Of a DNA stretch of 64,000 nt, positions 23,448 to 34,803 are shown one piece after another. The notes beneath the pieces were generated by a model. It searched no databases. It saw only the letters and a list, made by a program, of their open reading frames with translations, and was not told the DNA's origin. The stretch covers positions 113,758,004 to 113,822,003 of the forward strand of contig CP136064.1 of assembly GCA_032622095.1 (NCBI GenBank), given 5' to 3'. A program made the position numbers and the translations under genes. This DNA is from Siphonodentalium dalli. Its lineage: Eukaryota; Mollusca; Scaphopoda; Gadilida; Siphonodentaliidae. Positions within the stretch are counted from its first letter, which is position 1. Each line of letters starts with the position of its first letter.

Positions 23448-24040
23448 TTATGGTTGATGCCTTCGTCGCAGATCTCAAGCAGTCTGTCCGCAGTGGCTCT
23501 AGACCCGTGCCGTCTATATACCAAGAGGAAATCGGCAGGCTGAATTATACCGCTCCCGCTCCAAAACGAAGCCAAAGTTGCCAAAAGCGAGAACCGAGAT
23601 ACAGATACCAGAACGATACTCAACAACAACCGCCGGCGAAGTTTTCCTGCTATCGTCAGAAAGAGACAACGACATCATGATATTCGCGACAGCCAGCAAT
23701 CTACAATTTCTTCAAGACGCCGTCACCTGGTTCTGCGTCGACCAGTTGAGCGATGCTTGGCTCAACGTACTAGAAGAATGGGAAGAATATATGGAAACAA
23801 TCGGGCGGTCAACGCGTCTCTTAGACATTTCAAGAGAATATTATTTCCTGACATCAACATTGAATCAGCACCAAAGGTTCCAAAACCCTCGTTCCCAAAT
23901 TGACAAATTATTAAAAAACCTACAAAAAGGGAGGACAAACCATTAAAACACCAAAAGAAAAGAGGAATAGACTATAAGCGGCAAATGATTGAAGTAAGGG
24001 ATTATTACGCCACCTGTGGTGTTTCTAGCTTCTGTGAGTT
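23448..24040 (+). pseudogene. MULE-type transposase remnant
   Basis: The frame at 23450 encodes VDAFVADLKQ, SGSRPVPSIYQEE. After a frameshift near 23570 it continues in the 23578-23946 ORF with LPKARTEIQIPERY, GEVFLLSSE, IMIFATASNLQFL and VTW. This order matches the segment before the catalytic DTW/DGTF motif in invertebrate MULE transposases (often fused to FLYWCH zinc fingers). Directly after TW the catalytic part is missing and the sequence resumes near a C-terminal segment (NPRSQIDKLLKNLQK) with further stops. So it is an internally deleted, frameshifted, non-functional copy. The family call is by motif memory. Confidence 0.7.
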
Positions 24041-24065
24041 TGATATTGTGTGGTGTACAGGGCGA

Positions 24066-24515
24066 ATGTATTCTTGGAGATTTTGTGTACCTTACTCAAT
24101 CGTACCGATAGAATCACGTAGATGCCGAAATTGTAACCGGTGTATAATATGTTTATGAAAATATGATAAATCGTATCGATAGAGTCAGGACAGGCTGATT
24201 GTAAACTTAAAGTCACCGGTGTAATAATATGTTGTTGAAAATATAAATAATTTGATAGACTGAAAATAATATATAACCCATTGGGAGCCCCTGATGTATT
24301 CTTGTTTGTACCTTACTCAATCGTACCGATATAATCACGTAGATGCTTAAATTGTAAAGTTAACGCCACCGGTGTATAATACGTTTTTGAAAATGTGTTA
24401 AATCGTATCGATAGAGTCAGGACAGGCTGAAATTGTAAACTTAAAGTCACTTGTTGTTGAAAATATAAATAATCTGATAGACTGAAAATAATGTGTAACC
24501 CATTGCGAACCCCTG
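24066..24515. repeat. Tandem duplication, period about 228 bp
   Basis: TGTATTCTTGG...GTACCTTACTCAATCGTACC occurs at 24067 and again at 24295, each followed by ATCGTATCGATAGAGTCAGG and ATAGACTGAAAATAAT. Two copies with small indels. No coding content. Confidence 0.85.
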
Positions 24516-25740
24516 GTTTAGTGAAGTGCATTGTGGGAAGTTTAATTGTGATTCTCCTACATCTTTATTTTCTGGAATTATCACCAAGATTTCTCCACTC
24601 TATTCTGTTAAAATGTACCCTGATCGGTCATATTCTTTTGATAATTCTATCTAAATACATCTTAGCTACTATTCGGATCTGCTGTCCCGGTCGAAGAAGG
24701 TTTAGTTTGACCAAAACGGCTATTGACAAAAGTTTGTTTACAAAAATTGAGCATACTCAATGACCCGTAGGCCGTACACGCTGTAAATTTGTTATCGAAA
24801 ACAAATTCAATTTCTTCCATCTAAAACATAATTACGCGCTGAACTCTGTCATTTTAAGAACATAGTAGTATTATACACATACACACCAAGTTTCAGCTCA
24901 AAATTTTGAAAAATGACAGTTTTATAGACATAAATCGATTTTAATGGCAAATCCGATTCTGGCATAAATTAAATTGGTCACCAAGCGATGACTTAGTAAA
25001 AAGTCATTGATTTTCAATTGCTGGCACTCTACATGAAACCATCGGTCACACATATCTCAGCCGATGCTGCGTATCTCGTGACATTCCTGGGAACAAACAC
25101 CACATGGGTAAATCAATTTGGAATTAGGCATTGTAGAATTTTCAGACCTGTGATCAGAATGCCAAATACTGCTGAGATTGTGATTTGCCAAATAATATAC
25201 CACATTCTTATATAGAACTTCTCGGATATTGCACCATGAACTCACTTTCTTGTCACTCAAATATTGTTTTTACAATCGTACGTTGTCTTTCATGGCGGGG
25301 CCCACCAAAAGCATGTTGTTTCTATAATAGTAGGCGCCATCAAATACTGATTGCAACTAACTGTCAAAACACTGAACTACAATAGGTGAGAGACCGCCAC
25401 CAACAACAATTAAAGCCTTTCGGCTTAGTGACCATATATATCGGATATTAATTATCACCTAGCTAGACAGCCGTTATAGACTAATACACGAGAGAAGCTT
25501 GTGTTCGGCTTTTCTATGCCGAACACTGAACGCGTTTTACAAAATATCGAATAAAACACTTATTATTGGCCCGAACTCCACCAAACTTCGTATATTAATA
25601 GTGTGAACATGAATACACACGCCTATGAACTTTATTCGTTATATTTCCCATTATTTGGACTTGTGTTCGGTTATGTTCGGTTGTGTTCGGCTTTTATACG
25701 CACCGGTACCCTGTCATATTTGACCGGTTCTACCTGATAA
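24516..25740. other. Intergenic, no recognisable gene
   Basis: ORFs of 65-90 codons on both strands lack domains. Short TGTGTTCGG repeats occur at 25498-25700. Confidence 0.45.
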
Positions 25741-26560
25741 TTGTGTGACAGTACAGTCGCGTTACTTTATACGTCAACATTGGTCATTATCACTCGACAA
25801 ATTTATTTTGGTCTATCGTATCAACCCCTATTTCCCCCGCGTAGCCTGACTAAGTGTCTTTATCGCTCCACTAATTTGTATCGTTTCATCGGTATGAATT
25901 CCATATCCAATTATCCACATATAACCAACCCAACCTCTAATCCCGGTCCAATTTATTTATTTCTTTCATCGGTATATAGTCATGTTACGTAATATTTTAT
26001 CTCGTGATACTTGTACTTATATGTCTATGGTATTACTATAGTATGCCGTATATGTATATCAATTGCTATTCCTTTCTATATAATCCTGGTGCCAACTATA
26101 GAGATAATTTCAGACCCCCCCCCCCCCAATTTTATATAATTGCTGCTTTAGTACAGTCGATCACGATGCATTACATGGCAACATCGATCCACTAATTTAT
26201 GTCAGTTCATCAACTTCATCGGTACAAACCCCTTTTTTCTCCGAGTCCATATAACCAACCCAACATCTTATAGAACTCCATTAATGACTATTCTGGCACT
26301 ATATAGAGATGACTAAGATTCTGACACCCCTCTATTTTATAGCCTTGTTGCAACAGTAGAGTTGATATGCATAATATGTCAACATTGGTCGTTATTGCTC
26401 TACAAATTTATATCGGTTCAACCCTTAGTTCCCTGTATCGCCCACCCCTCCCTCAATTTATTTTTTTCATTTGTATTATAGTCTCGTCACATACACATTT
26501 TATCTTTTGTAACTTTTGCTTCAACGCGTCGAGATCCGCTGCAGACAATACAAAACTGAC
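25741..26560. repeat. Strongly diverged tandem repeat, period about 202 bp
   Basis: The words ACAGTACAGTCG..TCAACATTGGTC (25748), GTACAGTCGATCACGATGCA (26152) and CAGTAGAGTTGATATGCATA (26353) mark units spaced by multiples of about 202 bp. Units share a TTTCATCGGTA and ATATAACCAACCCAACNTCT stretch. Degenerate, non-coding. Confidence 0.55.
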
Positions 26561-26732
26561 AACATTTTGAAATGTAAGCAGGCTTCAAACTCATCTTATC
26601 CAAGAAAAACTCTGGTTACATAAAAAATTTGTGTATAAGGTGTACGCGCATTTGTTGCGTTAAAAACCAAAGGTCCCAAGTCAAGGTCCAAATCCCCAAC
26701 ACACTGATGTGAGGTTTAACTCCATCTACATA

Positions 26733-26861
26733 CAGTAATGTCCAAAGTAATTCATCACTTAACCACAGCAAAATTGTGTGTATTTTTTCATGATTCTAAA
26801 TCCTGAAAAATTACCCATAATTATGCTGTGGTTAAAGGGTCAATTACTTTGGGCATTACTG
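26733..26861. mobile_element. Tc1/mariner-like fold-back MITE, tandem copy 1
   Basis: A 129-bp hairpin with CAGTAATGTCCAAAGTAATT at the left and AATTACTTTGGGCATTACTG at the right, flanked by TA. The family is that of 13176. Confidence 0.9.
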
Positions 26862-26907
26862 TAACCAATATAAGGATTTGAGGTTTAATGATAACTCAAT
26901 CATCATA

Positions 26908-27032
26908 CAGTAATGTTCAAAGCAATTGACCACTTAACCACAGCAGAATAATGGGTAATTTGAGGATTGTAAATGCTGAAAAAATACATAATTCTGCTGT
27001 GGTTAAGTGGTCAATTACTTTGGGCATTACTG
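26908..27032. mobile_element. Tc1/mariner-like fold-back MITE, tandem copy 2
   Basis: The same hairpin as at 26733, 175 bp further on and separated by the same spacer (ACCAATATAAGGATTTGAGG...), showing amplification of element plus flank. Confidence 0.9.
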
Positions 27033-27078
27033 TAACCAATATAAGGATTTGAGGTTTAATGATAACTCAATCCTCATA

Positions 27079-27207
27079 CAGTAATGTCCAAAGTAATTGA
27101 CCACTTGACCACAGCAAAATTATTGGTAAATTTTCAGGATTTCAAATCGTGAAAAATTACCAATAATTCTGATGTGGTTAAGTGGTCAATTACTTTGGGT
27201 ATTACTG
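27079..27207. mobile_element. Tc1/mariner-like fold-back MITE, tandem copy 3
   Basis: Third hairpin, 171 bp after copy 2, again followed by the ACCAATACAAGGATGTGAGG spacer. The three copies differ by scattered substitutions and small indels. Confidence 0.9.
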
Positions 27208-27267
27208 TAACCAATACAAGGATGTGAGGTTTAATGAAAACTCCATCCATATAACTAATAATTATGT

Positions 27268-27606
27268 GTGAAAATTAAAACAAAACAAAATAAATTCCAT
27301 GATGGCGTCCAATATGGACTGCCTAATTCTGCTCCAAAACATGTATATTCAATATATGGATGTTTATTGGGGGAAACCGATTATTTCAATGATATTTTCA
27401 TTAACTGGAATCAAACCCCGTCTTACGGGAGCGTGCGACTGTATCTTAAGCATATGTGCCTATTTAATGAGCCAACAATTGGAATCCCAACAGAGAAGAT
27501 TGGCGTGGGTCCCTTGCGCGATCTGTCCATCGAAAACTATTTAGACATCTCAAGACACGTAAGACCAAATAAGTTAATATACAGAATAGATACATCTATT
27601 GCCTGA
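27268..27606 (+). other. 112-codon ORF of unknown status
   Basis: An open frame starting MKIKTKQNK with mixed composition and no recognised domain, signal peptide or splice-site context. It follows directly after the hairpin array. An overlapping 81-codon frame exists, and no TATA or poly-A signal was identified. It may be chance or an old exon; not assigned a function. The stretch to 27946 has nothing further recognisable. Confidence 0.2.
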
Positions 27607-27950
27607 GTGACTAATATTTATATTTGTTACAATGAGGTCAAATAGTTGCGAAGCCAGCACCACAATTCTTTCTCTCCATAGTAAATCTTAAAACAACTTC
27701 TAAAGAATTAATAATTCACCTTATATTTGGTATGAAGCGTCCTTGGTTAACTGGAGTTCAGATTTGTTAACATCACGTCACCAAGGTAATTACTTGCGAA
27801 GCCACAGCCACAACTATTTCCCTCCATAGTAATTCTCCAAACAACTTCTTAAGAACAATTGACCAGGTCAGTCGCGCAATTATTGGAAGAGCCACGGTCA
27901 ATCATTTTTTTTAAAACCAAATGTTACATTTAAATTATTGCTTTATTTAA

Positions 27951-28533
27951 AGGGGTACTGTACGCCATTTTCATTAAATTTCCGGCGACAACAACGATAT
28001 AATATCGATAATATATAGAAACATAAGTAATTTGAGTCGAAGATGTATTCTGTAAACGCTCAGGTTAATAGGCTATCTTAAAATTTAATAATTTAAAAGT
28101 TAATAATTTGATATAAATTGAATTTATGACTGGAGCCATAAAATGGCGTCAATTAAATTACGAATTACCGTAATCAAAAATTGTAATTGAGGGATACTGG
28201 ATTTTTAAACCGATCGCACACACGATTGTTTAAAATATTATGATGATACGGGGAGAACACTCAAGCCACTCACTGACTAGCGACGATACAATAACTTAAA
28301 TGATTATATGGGACTAGTATGCATATAATATAACTTTTATTTGATTCATTTGGTTGAAAACTTTACAAAAATTACTCGACAACGACAATTTGTATTTTTG
28401 CATTCCGGTAAATTTGTCATCCGTAACATGACTTCGTACTCAACAGACTTTCAAATAATGGAAAAATTGTTACCTTATTCTCCGACTCGGAGACTATAGA
28501 AACCAACAACAACATTTGGCGTACAGTACCCCT
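27951..28533. mobile_element. piggyBac-like MITE (AGGGGTACTGTACGCC family), copy 1
   Basis: AGGGGTACTGTACGCCA at the left and TGGCGTACAGTACCCCT at the right are perfect inverses. Each is flanked by TTAA (27947-27950, 28534-28537). 583 bp, no ORF. A second copy with a 100-bp larger interior is at 33589-34271. Confidence 0.92.
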
Positions 28534-28537
28534 TTAA

Positions 28538-29129
28538 CCAAAACAAAAATGAGAAAATTAACTTTTACTACTTGCTAAATTTTATCTTTTAATTATTTCA
28601 TTTAAATTTTAGTATTTACAGTATACTATGTCCAAGTCTTTATAATCTGTTGAGTGACCCCACAGTCGTTTACTTTGTTAGTAATAATTTGAAGGATTAC
28701 TTGTTTAAACGCAATTGTTATCAAAATATTTTATGTATTTTTTATAATTTCTATTTATATGTAATACCATAATCTTGGTGGCGTTACCATTTCTGACTAT
28801 GGTTTTCTTGTTGACACCTCGTGCAGGTACCTCCGGAAACAATAGCCGCCGGCAAAGTGAGATGCTCCCGAATATATAAGTGAGTAGATGGGCGCGAAGC
28901 GCCCGGGATGGTCGAAAAGATCGAGTGATCTTCTCCTTCACCCCACGGTTTGTTGTTGTTGGAGATATAGCACATAGAAAATCATCATGTCTGAACACGG
29001 CAAAAGTTGAATATAGTTGAATTAAATGTTATGTCTTGAATTGGATTGATTTGAATTGGGTTGCTAGGGGAAGGCCCACGAGCTTTAATACGGGGTATGT
29101 GGGGAGTCCCGGTGTGTCCCTTTGAAGTT
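28538..29129. other. Intergenic, no recognisable gene
   Basis: AT-rich to 28780, then a more GC-balanced patch (28780-28990) with overlapping minus-strand ORFs of 63 and 97 codons that lack known motifs. Confidence 0.4.
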
Positions 29130-29245
29130 TTTAGCTCAACTTTACTGTGTAAAGTTTGAGCTATTGCCATGGCTTGGTATCCGTCGTGCGTGTGTGTGTG
29201 TGTGTGCGAGGGTGTGTGTGTGTGTGCGTGATTCGTCAACAATTT
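29130..29245. repeat. Hairpin plus TG microsatellite preceding a satellite array
   Basis: AGCTCAACTTTACTGTGTAAAG with TTTGAGCT (29131-29162) forms a short hairpin. It is followed by a (TG)n/(TGTGCG) run at 29185-29230. The arrangement reads straight into the 160-bp array and may be its leading edge. Confidence 0.55.
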
Positions 29246-30215
29246 CCTTTAGCACGGGCTACAGTTCGTACCTTTGGTCCGATTATTATGAAATTTGTCA
29301 TGTATGTTGACATTAACATGTAGATGGGAACGAGTCATTTTGGGGTCATTCGGAAGAAAAACATGGCCGCCAGTGGCCATCTTGGATTTCAAAATTCAAT
29401 CCATTAGCACGGGCTACAGGCCGTACTGTTCGTCTTATTGTCATGAAATTTGTCATGGATGTTAATATTGACATGTAGATGGGAACGAGTAATTTTGGGG
29501 TCATTCGGCCAAAAAACATGGCCGCCGGCAGCCATCTTAGATTTTACTCTTTGCATGACTAAATCCTTTGACACGGGCTACAGGTCGTACCTTTGGTCGG
29601 ATCATCATAAAATTTGTCATGGATGTTAACAATGACATGTAGATGGGAACGAGTCACTATTTGGGTCATTCGGCCAAAAAACATGACCGCCAGCTGCCAT
29701 CTTGGATTTTACTCTTTGTATGACTAAATCCTTTAGCACGGGCTACAGGTCGTACCTTTAGTCTGATCATCATAAAATTTGTCATGGCTGTTGAAATTGG
29801 AATGTAGATGGGAACGAGTGATTTTGGGGTCATTTATTTAAAAAACATGGCCGCCAGCGGCCATCTTGGATTTCAAAATTCAATCCATTAGCACGGCTAC
29901 AGGTCGTACTGTTCATCTGATCATCATTACATTTGTCGTGGGTGTTAATATTGACTTGTAGATGGGAACGAGTAATTTTGGGGTCATTCGGCATAAAAAC
30001 ATGGCCGCTGGCAGCCATCTAAGATTTTACTCTTTGTATGACTAAATCCTTTAGCACGGGCTATAGGTCGTACCTTTAGTCTGATCATCATAAAATTTGT
30101 CATGGCTGTTGAAATTGACATGTAGATGGGAACGAGTCGTTTTGGGGTTATTCGGCATTAAAACATGGCTGCCAGCTGCCATTTTGGATTCTACTCTTTG
30201 CATGACTAAAGCTAT
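29246..30215. repeat. Satellite array of a ~160-bp unit, six copies
   Basis: Each unit runs TAGCACGGGCTACAGGTCGT, AAATTTGTCATGGATGTTAA, ATGTAGATGGGAACGAGT, GGTCATTCGGC, then ACATGGCCGCCAGCGGCCAT with CTTGGATTT. Unit starts are near 29249, 29402, 29567, 29730, 29886 and 30050. Two junction types alternate (TTCAAAATTCAATCCAT versus TTACTCTTTGTATGACTAAA), indicating a higher-order arrangement. A solitary partial unit lies at 57536-57650 inside an intron of gene B. Confidence 0.9.
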
Positions 30216-30275
30216 CAAATGTTTTTGAATTGTTGGAAAACATAGCCGCCAGCAACCATCTTAGATTTTACTTTT

Positions 30276-30308
30276 ATATACATGTATATATATATATATA
30301 TATATATC
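30276..30308. repeat. AT microsatellite
   Basis: A TA dinucleotide run interrupted once by CATG. Confidence 0.9.
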
Positions 30309-30389
30309 TTTTCATGTTGATAAACTAGTATTAGACATTCAACTTTCCACATTCCTAATCACTCCATCGACAGTAACACATTAAATTAT

Positions 30390-30860
30390 TCCCTTTCCAA
30401 GTTGAGCTACAGTGTCATTGACACTTTCATTGTTGTTGCTGTTGCTGAGCGTGTCGATGCTCCCGAATTGCTTAGAGCGTAATTTATAAAGATCGTGAGC
30501 TTACAGTGTTTTACTTCTTTTTTTTAAGTGGATCGGTGTGGCTGTTATATATTTTATTATGTATAACGCGAAGTGCCTTTTTCTGCAATACTATAGTAAT
30601 TTATTGAACGTATTCGAATTCCCCAAATTTCTATGCCATATGTTAGGTGGCTGTGAATTAAACTGTAGTACAACTGTCGTAGATTACTTTCTGGTACAAT
30701 ATGTTTAACTCTGTTAATTGCTTATAGAGCTCTATACATTCTTGTTGCAAGTAAAGCCGTGTGATTATTGAAGGTTAAGTTTTCGTCAAGATGAATTCCA
30801 AGGAATTTGACTTCCGTGCCCCTAAAAAAAAACCTCCGATTCATAGTCCATTATAAGTAT
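30390..30860 (-). pseudogene. Non-LTR reverse transcriptase remnant (C-terminal half)
   Basis: Minus-strand translation from about 30858 gives KFLGIHLDENLTFNNH, RVKHIVPESNLRQLYYSLIH and HLTYGIEIWG in one frame interrupted by one stop, then SHTDPL and LRSKQFGS in shifted frames. This order is the thumb and post-catalytic region of CR1/Jockey-type reverse transcriptases. The catalytic part and the 5' region are absent. Dead copy. Confidence 0.8.
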
Positions 30861-31169
30861 TTCTCTTTATCGTCCTATTTGATGTATGCAAGGAAAAGTT
30901 TTATCTGGGCTTGAAAATTGTGTGCCCCTCAAAACTTCCGTGGGTGGGGGTTCGGTCGAAAACTTTTGTCACAATTGTTTGTTGCGTTAGACCAAAAGTT
31001 GAACTACTTTCGGTAAAAATCTTTAGACTGAAATGACCATCAGTTGGAAACTTTCCAACCATATGCGGTACACGTCAGTTTGGAAATTTCCAACAGTTGG
31101 AAAACCTGAAGTACTGATTGGAACTACTTATAAGGGCGTGTAAATAGAAATGGGGCTTTGTGTCTCACT

Positions 31170-31930
31170 CAAAAAAAATCAATTGAACACCCCAAACGGA
31201 GAGCCTGTAGCCATGTAGCCTGTGATGTCCTAGTGTCATGAAATAGTTGGAAACTAGTCTGTCGAACTTGAAGTTGAAGATGATTGAAATTCATTAATGC
31301 ATGTTTGAGATTAGTTGTATGATATGGTGTATTGAGTATAGACTCGGTGAATGAGAGGTTGAAAGATAATGTTGCAAGCAATATGGATGTGAACAAATTC
31401 TGAGAAAGCGTATTATTTTAGATTTGATGAGGCCATCGAAAAGTCTAAGAGGCTGAAATGAGCTTTAATGCGATATAAGGCATGGGTATCCGTTGCTTTG
31501 GAGAACATTTTGATGACTATAAGGCAACTTTGATCTTCGAAACGGCGGCCATTAAAATTAGTTACATCTGGAAAATTTACTGAAGATTATGAGACTGTAT
31601 GTTCTAATTTAATGTTGAAAAGATGAAAGAAAATATCCAATTCTGCTCTAGAATGAATGAAGGCTTTCATTTCACACTATATAGGAAAAAGATTGTCGCG
31701 AAGCTAGGAGCGAACTTTTTGCCCATTGCAACACCCTGTATATTTGAAGCCAAAATTCATTATCAAATTCAAAATCTTTGCCTTTGAGAGACAATTCCAT
31801 ACAACAGTTGCAATACTTCTGGGGTGGGTATAACGCAATAATATATATTGCCATGGTGTCTACAAAGATATTGTTTAAATACTTCTTCGATTGAATTGAT
31901 AATTTGAACATTCAGGGATCTGATACAAGA
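31170..31930 (-). pseudogene. Reverse transcriptase remnant of another class (possibly Penelope-like)
   Basis: Minus-strand frames carry ELSLKGKDFEFDNEFWLQ followed by a corrupted GVAMGK-type stretch (31770-31700), then KMFSKATDTHALYRIKAHFS (about 31520-31460) and GLIKSKIIRFLRICSHPY (31430-31375) after frameshifts. The order NDFxFNxxFxLQ...TDTHALLxKSSFHP...GLIKSQLIRFxRICS is characteristic of reverse transcriptases found in Penelope-like and related elements, and distinct from the other remnants here. Several frameshifts and stops make it non-functional. The class assignment is from motif memory. Confidence 0.65.
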
Positions 31931-32101
31931 TTGGTGGGGTGTCTCACCCCCATCTTTTTATCAGTTGGATAGTTCATGCCTGACACAACATTAGTTGGAA
32001 ATTTCAGATCAAATCTTCCAATTACCCAAGAGGGTGCAAATGAAACTTCTCGGACTTGGAACTTGCTGTCCTTTCCAGAGAGGAGGCTGCAGTTAGAAAT
32101 A

Positions 32102-32366
32102 AGCGAGATAACTGAGTCGCTACCATATTAGATCCATCCAGCCCAGTTCCGCGCAATCATTGATTCAGTTCAAAGTTCTGGAGTAGTATTCCATACATGT
32201 GGCTTTTGAATATTCATGGATTCCATATATGGAATTCACGAATATTCAAAACTATGGAAAATATATGGAATGCTACTCCAGAACTTTGACCTGTACATGT
32301 AGCACTTAAACCGCGGAATGGGGGCTGTATGTATCCAATATGGTATAGCGACTTAGTGATCTCGCA
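32102..32366. mobile_element. Fold-back MITE, diverged relative of 22770-22957
   Basis: AGCGAGATAACTGAGTCGCT at the left pairs with AGCGACTTAGTGATCTCGC at the right. Internal arms share GGAGTAGTATTCCATA and its mirror, and CTACTCCAGAACTTTGACC as in the other copy. Confidence 0.75.
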
Positions 32367-32693
32367 TATTCCAATGTGAACACCCCCGTGGAGATCCTCT
32401 AGCCAGTCCCATGCCTTTGTTATTAACTAAACGTAAGGTCATGTTCTAATTTTAATTTTGATACGAAACATATAACAATAATATTTACAGATACACGTGC
32501 TGTATATGAAATATAAAAAAACAAAACATCTAAAACATTGTAAACCAGATCGTTGTGTGGAATTTGAGTCGATTTACTCGTCAGAATGGGCATCGTCTCT
32601 CCTATCCATATTCTGGCAATTATTGCCGGCGTCTGAAATGAACAAGAAAGTGTACTGTATTTTGGTTTAGACAAATGTATGATAATTCATTAA

Positions 32694-33166
32694 AGGTACC
32701 CAATCCGATCAGACGCTCCTAAATTACTATTTCTTTGGCTTCGGGTGTAAAAGATATTTGATTCGAGTCGATGAACCCACCCATCAAAGCTCAGAGTGAT
32801 CAGATATCGATTTTTGAAGTCTGTTATTTCTCGAGATGTGTAATAATATGTGGCCGAGAAACACGTGGTCAAATGGAGGGTCTCGGACAAAATTGCGGAT
32901 GAAGATGGATAACTCTCAAATCAAGTGGTAATACGGTCAAATTTCGTGATACTTTAGTGATAATACGACCATAATTATATTGTTGAACAAAATGTTGACA
33001 AATAACAAGTTTTGGGAAATTTGATGCCAGTGGTTAGCATTATTTTGTTGCAATAAATCGATTCTGAAAAACTAAAGCGTATTTTGAAGAACTGTTGTTG
33101 TTTTTGTTGTTGTTGTTGTTGTTGTATATTGATGGTATGGGGACCGTCTGATCGGAATGAGTACCT
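32694..33166. mobile_element. piggyBac-like MITE, half-length family member
   Basis: AGGTACCCAATCCGATCAG at the left and CTGATCGGAATGAGTACCT at the right, with TTAA on both sides (32690-32693, 33167-33170). The interior matches the GATGAAGATGGATAACTCT and CAGTGGTTAGCATTATTTTG words of 16203-17150. A GTT microsatellite lies near the right end. Confidence 0.9.
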
Positions 33167-33343
33167 TTAAATGTCGCCAATATATGTGTATATAAAACAG
33201 GGGTTCAGTTTGATTTGTTTTGACAGGGAAATATCAATTTTGGACAGACAACGTTATATTGTCTTGAGAGAAATTGGCTTGTTTAGCCATTATGGTTCGG
33301 CACATGGGTTGCCCAGAATGCACCTGCTATACATGAAAATGTG

Positions 33344-33434
33344 TTCATGTGGTACAACTGTGTTAAGTTTACACCGGTGTAAATGTTTTCATGTGGTACA
33401 ACTGTGTGAAGTTTACACCGGTGTAAATGTGTTC
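33344..33434. repeat. 45-bp tandem duplication
   Basis: TTCATGTGGTACAACTGTGT, followed by AAGTTTACACCGGTGTAAAT, occurs twice in tandem. It lies in a 112-codon ORF (33171-33509) that has no other coding evidence. Confidence 0.85.
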
Positions 33435-33588
33435 TCAGTGCATCAGTGTAAACGTTTAGAATACTGTGTTCAAAATAATGCAGAGGTCGTGAATTCTCTT
33501 AGAAGCTGAAAGATTGATATTTGGGGTAACAATTAATGCACAAATAAAAACATCCTATATATACGTCTAGCATGGAATTTGCCTTTAA

Positions 33589-34271
33589 AGAGGTACTGAA
33601 CGCCAATTTCACTAAATTCCCGATAATAACAACGATCTAATATCGATAATATATAGAAAAATAAGTAATTTGAGTCAAATATGTATTATGTAAACGTTCA
33701 GGTTAATAGGATATCTTAAAGACATACTGTGTACTTATTTCATAAACTAAAACCAATCTGTTAGTATAATAAAAAATAACTTATTTTTGGATGGTTAATT
33801 GTTATTCCGTTCAGAACAACTCAGCAGAGTGTTTCACATAACTTTAAAATCAAAGTTAATATAATTTGATATAAATTTAGTTTGTGGCTAGATCCATAAA
33901 TTAAATTACGAATTTCTGTGTACAAGACGTAATAAAATTAATTGAAGGATAGTGGATTGGGCAACGCGTGGCACACATGATCGTGTAAAAATTATGTCGA
34001 TACGATGTCAAGCCACTCACTGACTAGTGACTATACCATAACTTAAATGAGTATATGGGACTAGTAATATAACATTTATTTCATGCATTTGCTTGAAAAC
34101 TGTACAAAAATTACTCCACAACGACAATTTGTATTCTCGCATTCCATCTAATCTGCCATCCATAACATTACTGTTTACTCAACAGACTTTCAAATAATGG
34201 AAATCTGGCTACCTTATTCTACAACTCAGAGACAATAGAAACCAACAACAGCATTTGAGTACAGTATTACT
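33589..34271. mobile_element. piggyBac-like MITE (AGGGGTACTG family), copy 2
   Basis: AGAGGTACTGAACGCC at the left and GAGTACAGTATTACT at the right, TTAA on both sides (33585-33588, 34272-34275). The interior matches 27951-28533 (for example ACAACGACAATTTGTAT) but holds an extra block of about 100 bp near 33720-33840. Confidence 0.9.
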
Positions 34272-34275
34272 TTAA

Positions 34276-34803
34276 ATCTTGTGTTTTCATAACTATGGTC
34301 AGAACCGCACTAGAAATACCGCCATTTTCAGAACCCACTACAAAATTCAAACTTCACTACAAATGGTGAACTTCTGAGCCAATGACTATTTTACTTATGT
34401 GTGCTGTATTTTTATGCAAAGAAACAGACAAATCTATTGACAAATCAGGGCTCAGAGTCCATTTTATTCTCTCCTATAATTTCCTCCCACTTTTGTTGGA
34501 TTCTAGAGCGCAACGAGCCATATTTACCCCATGCACTGCAACCTGAACTGGATGATATGACACACGAAATTCGCGCACATTGAAACAAATGTAACTCATG
34601 ATGTCTCACTTCTCATGCGTTGTAAAGTTAAGAGATTAGTGTGTATAGGTAGCCGTTCTGCACAATAAGATACTCACTTATAGAAGTCCGAACATATGCA
34701 GCCCCGGTTTTGGACCTGAGTCGTCCTCTTTGCTGAGATATGGTGCCAGTCCCCGTTCTGAAAAAATTATATCCATGATGGTCACATGCATAATCACGAG
34801 ATA
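34276..34803. other. Intergenic, no recognisable gene
   Basis: No repeat or ORF with recognisable content. Confidence 0.4.

Noticed and set aside
27268-27606. A real 112-residue protein gene
   Set aside because: No domain, signal, splice or promoter support, and an alternative overlapping frame of similar length. Kept only as a low-confidence ORF.
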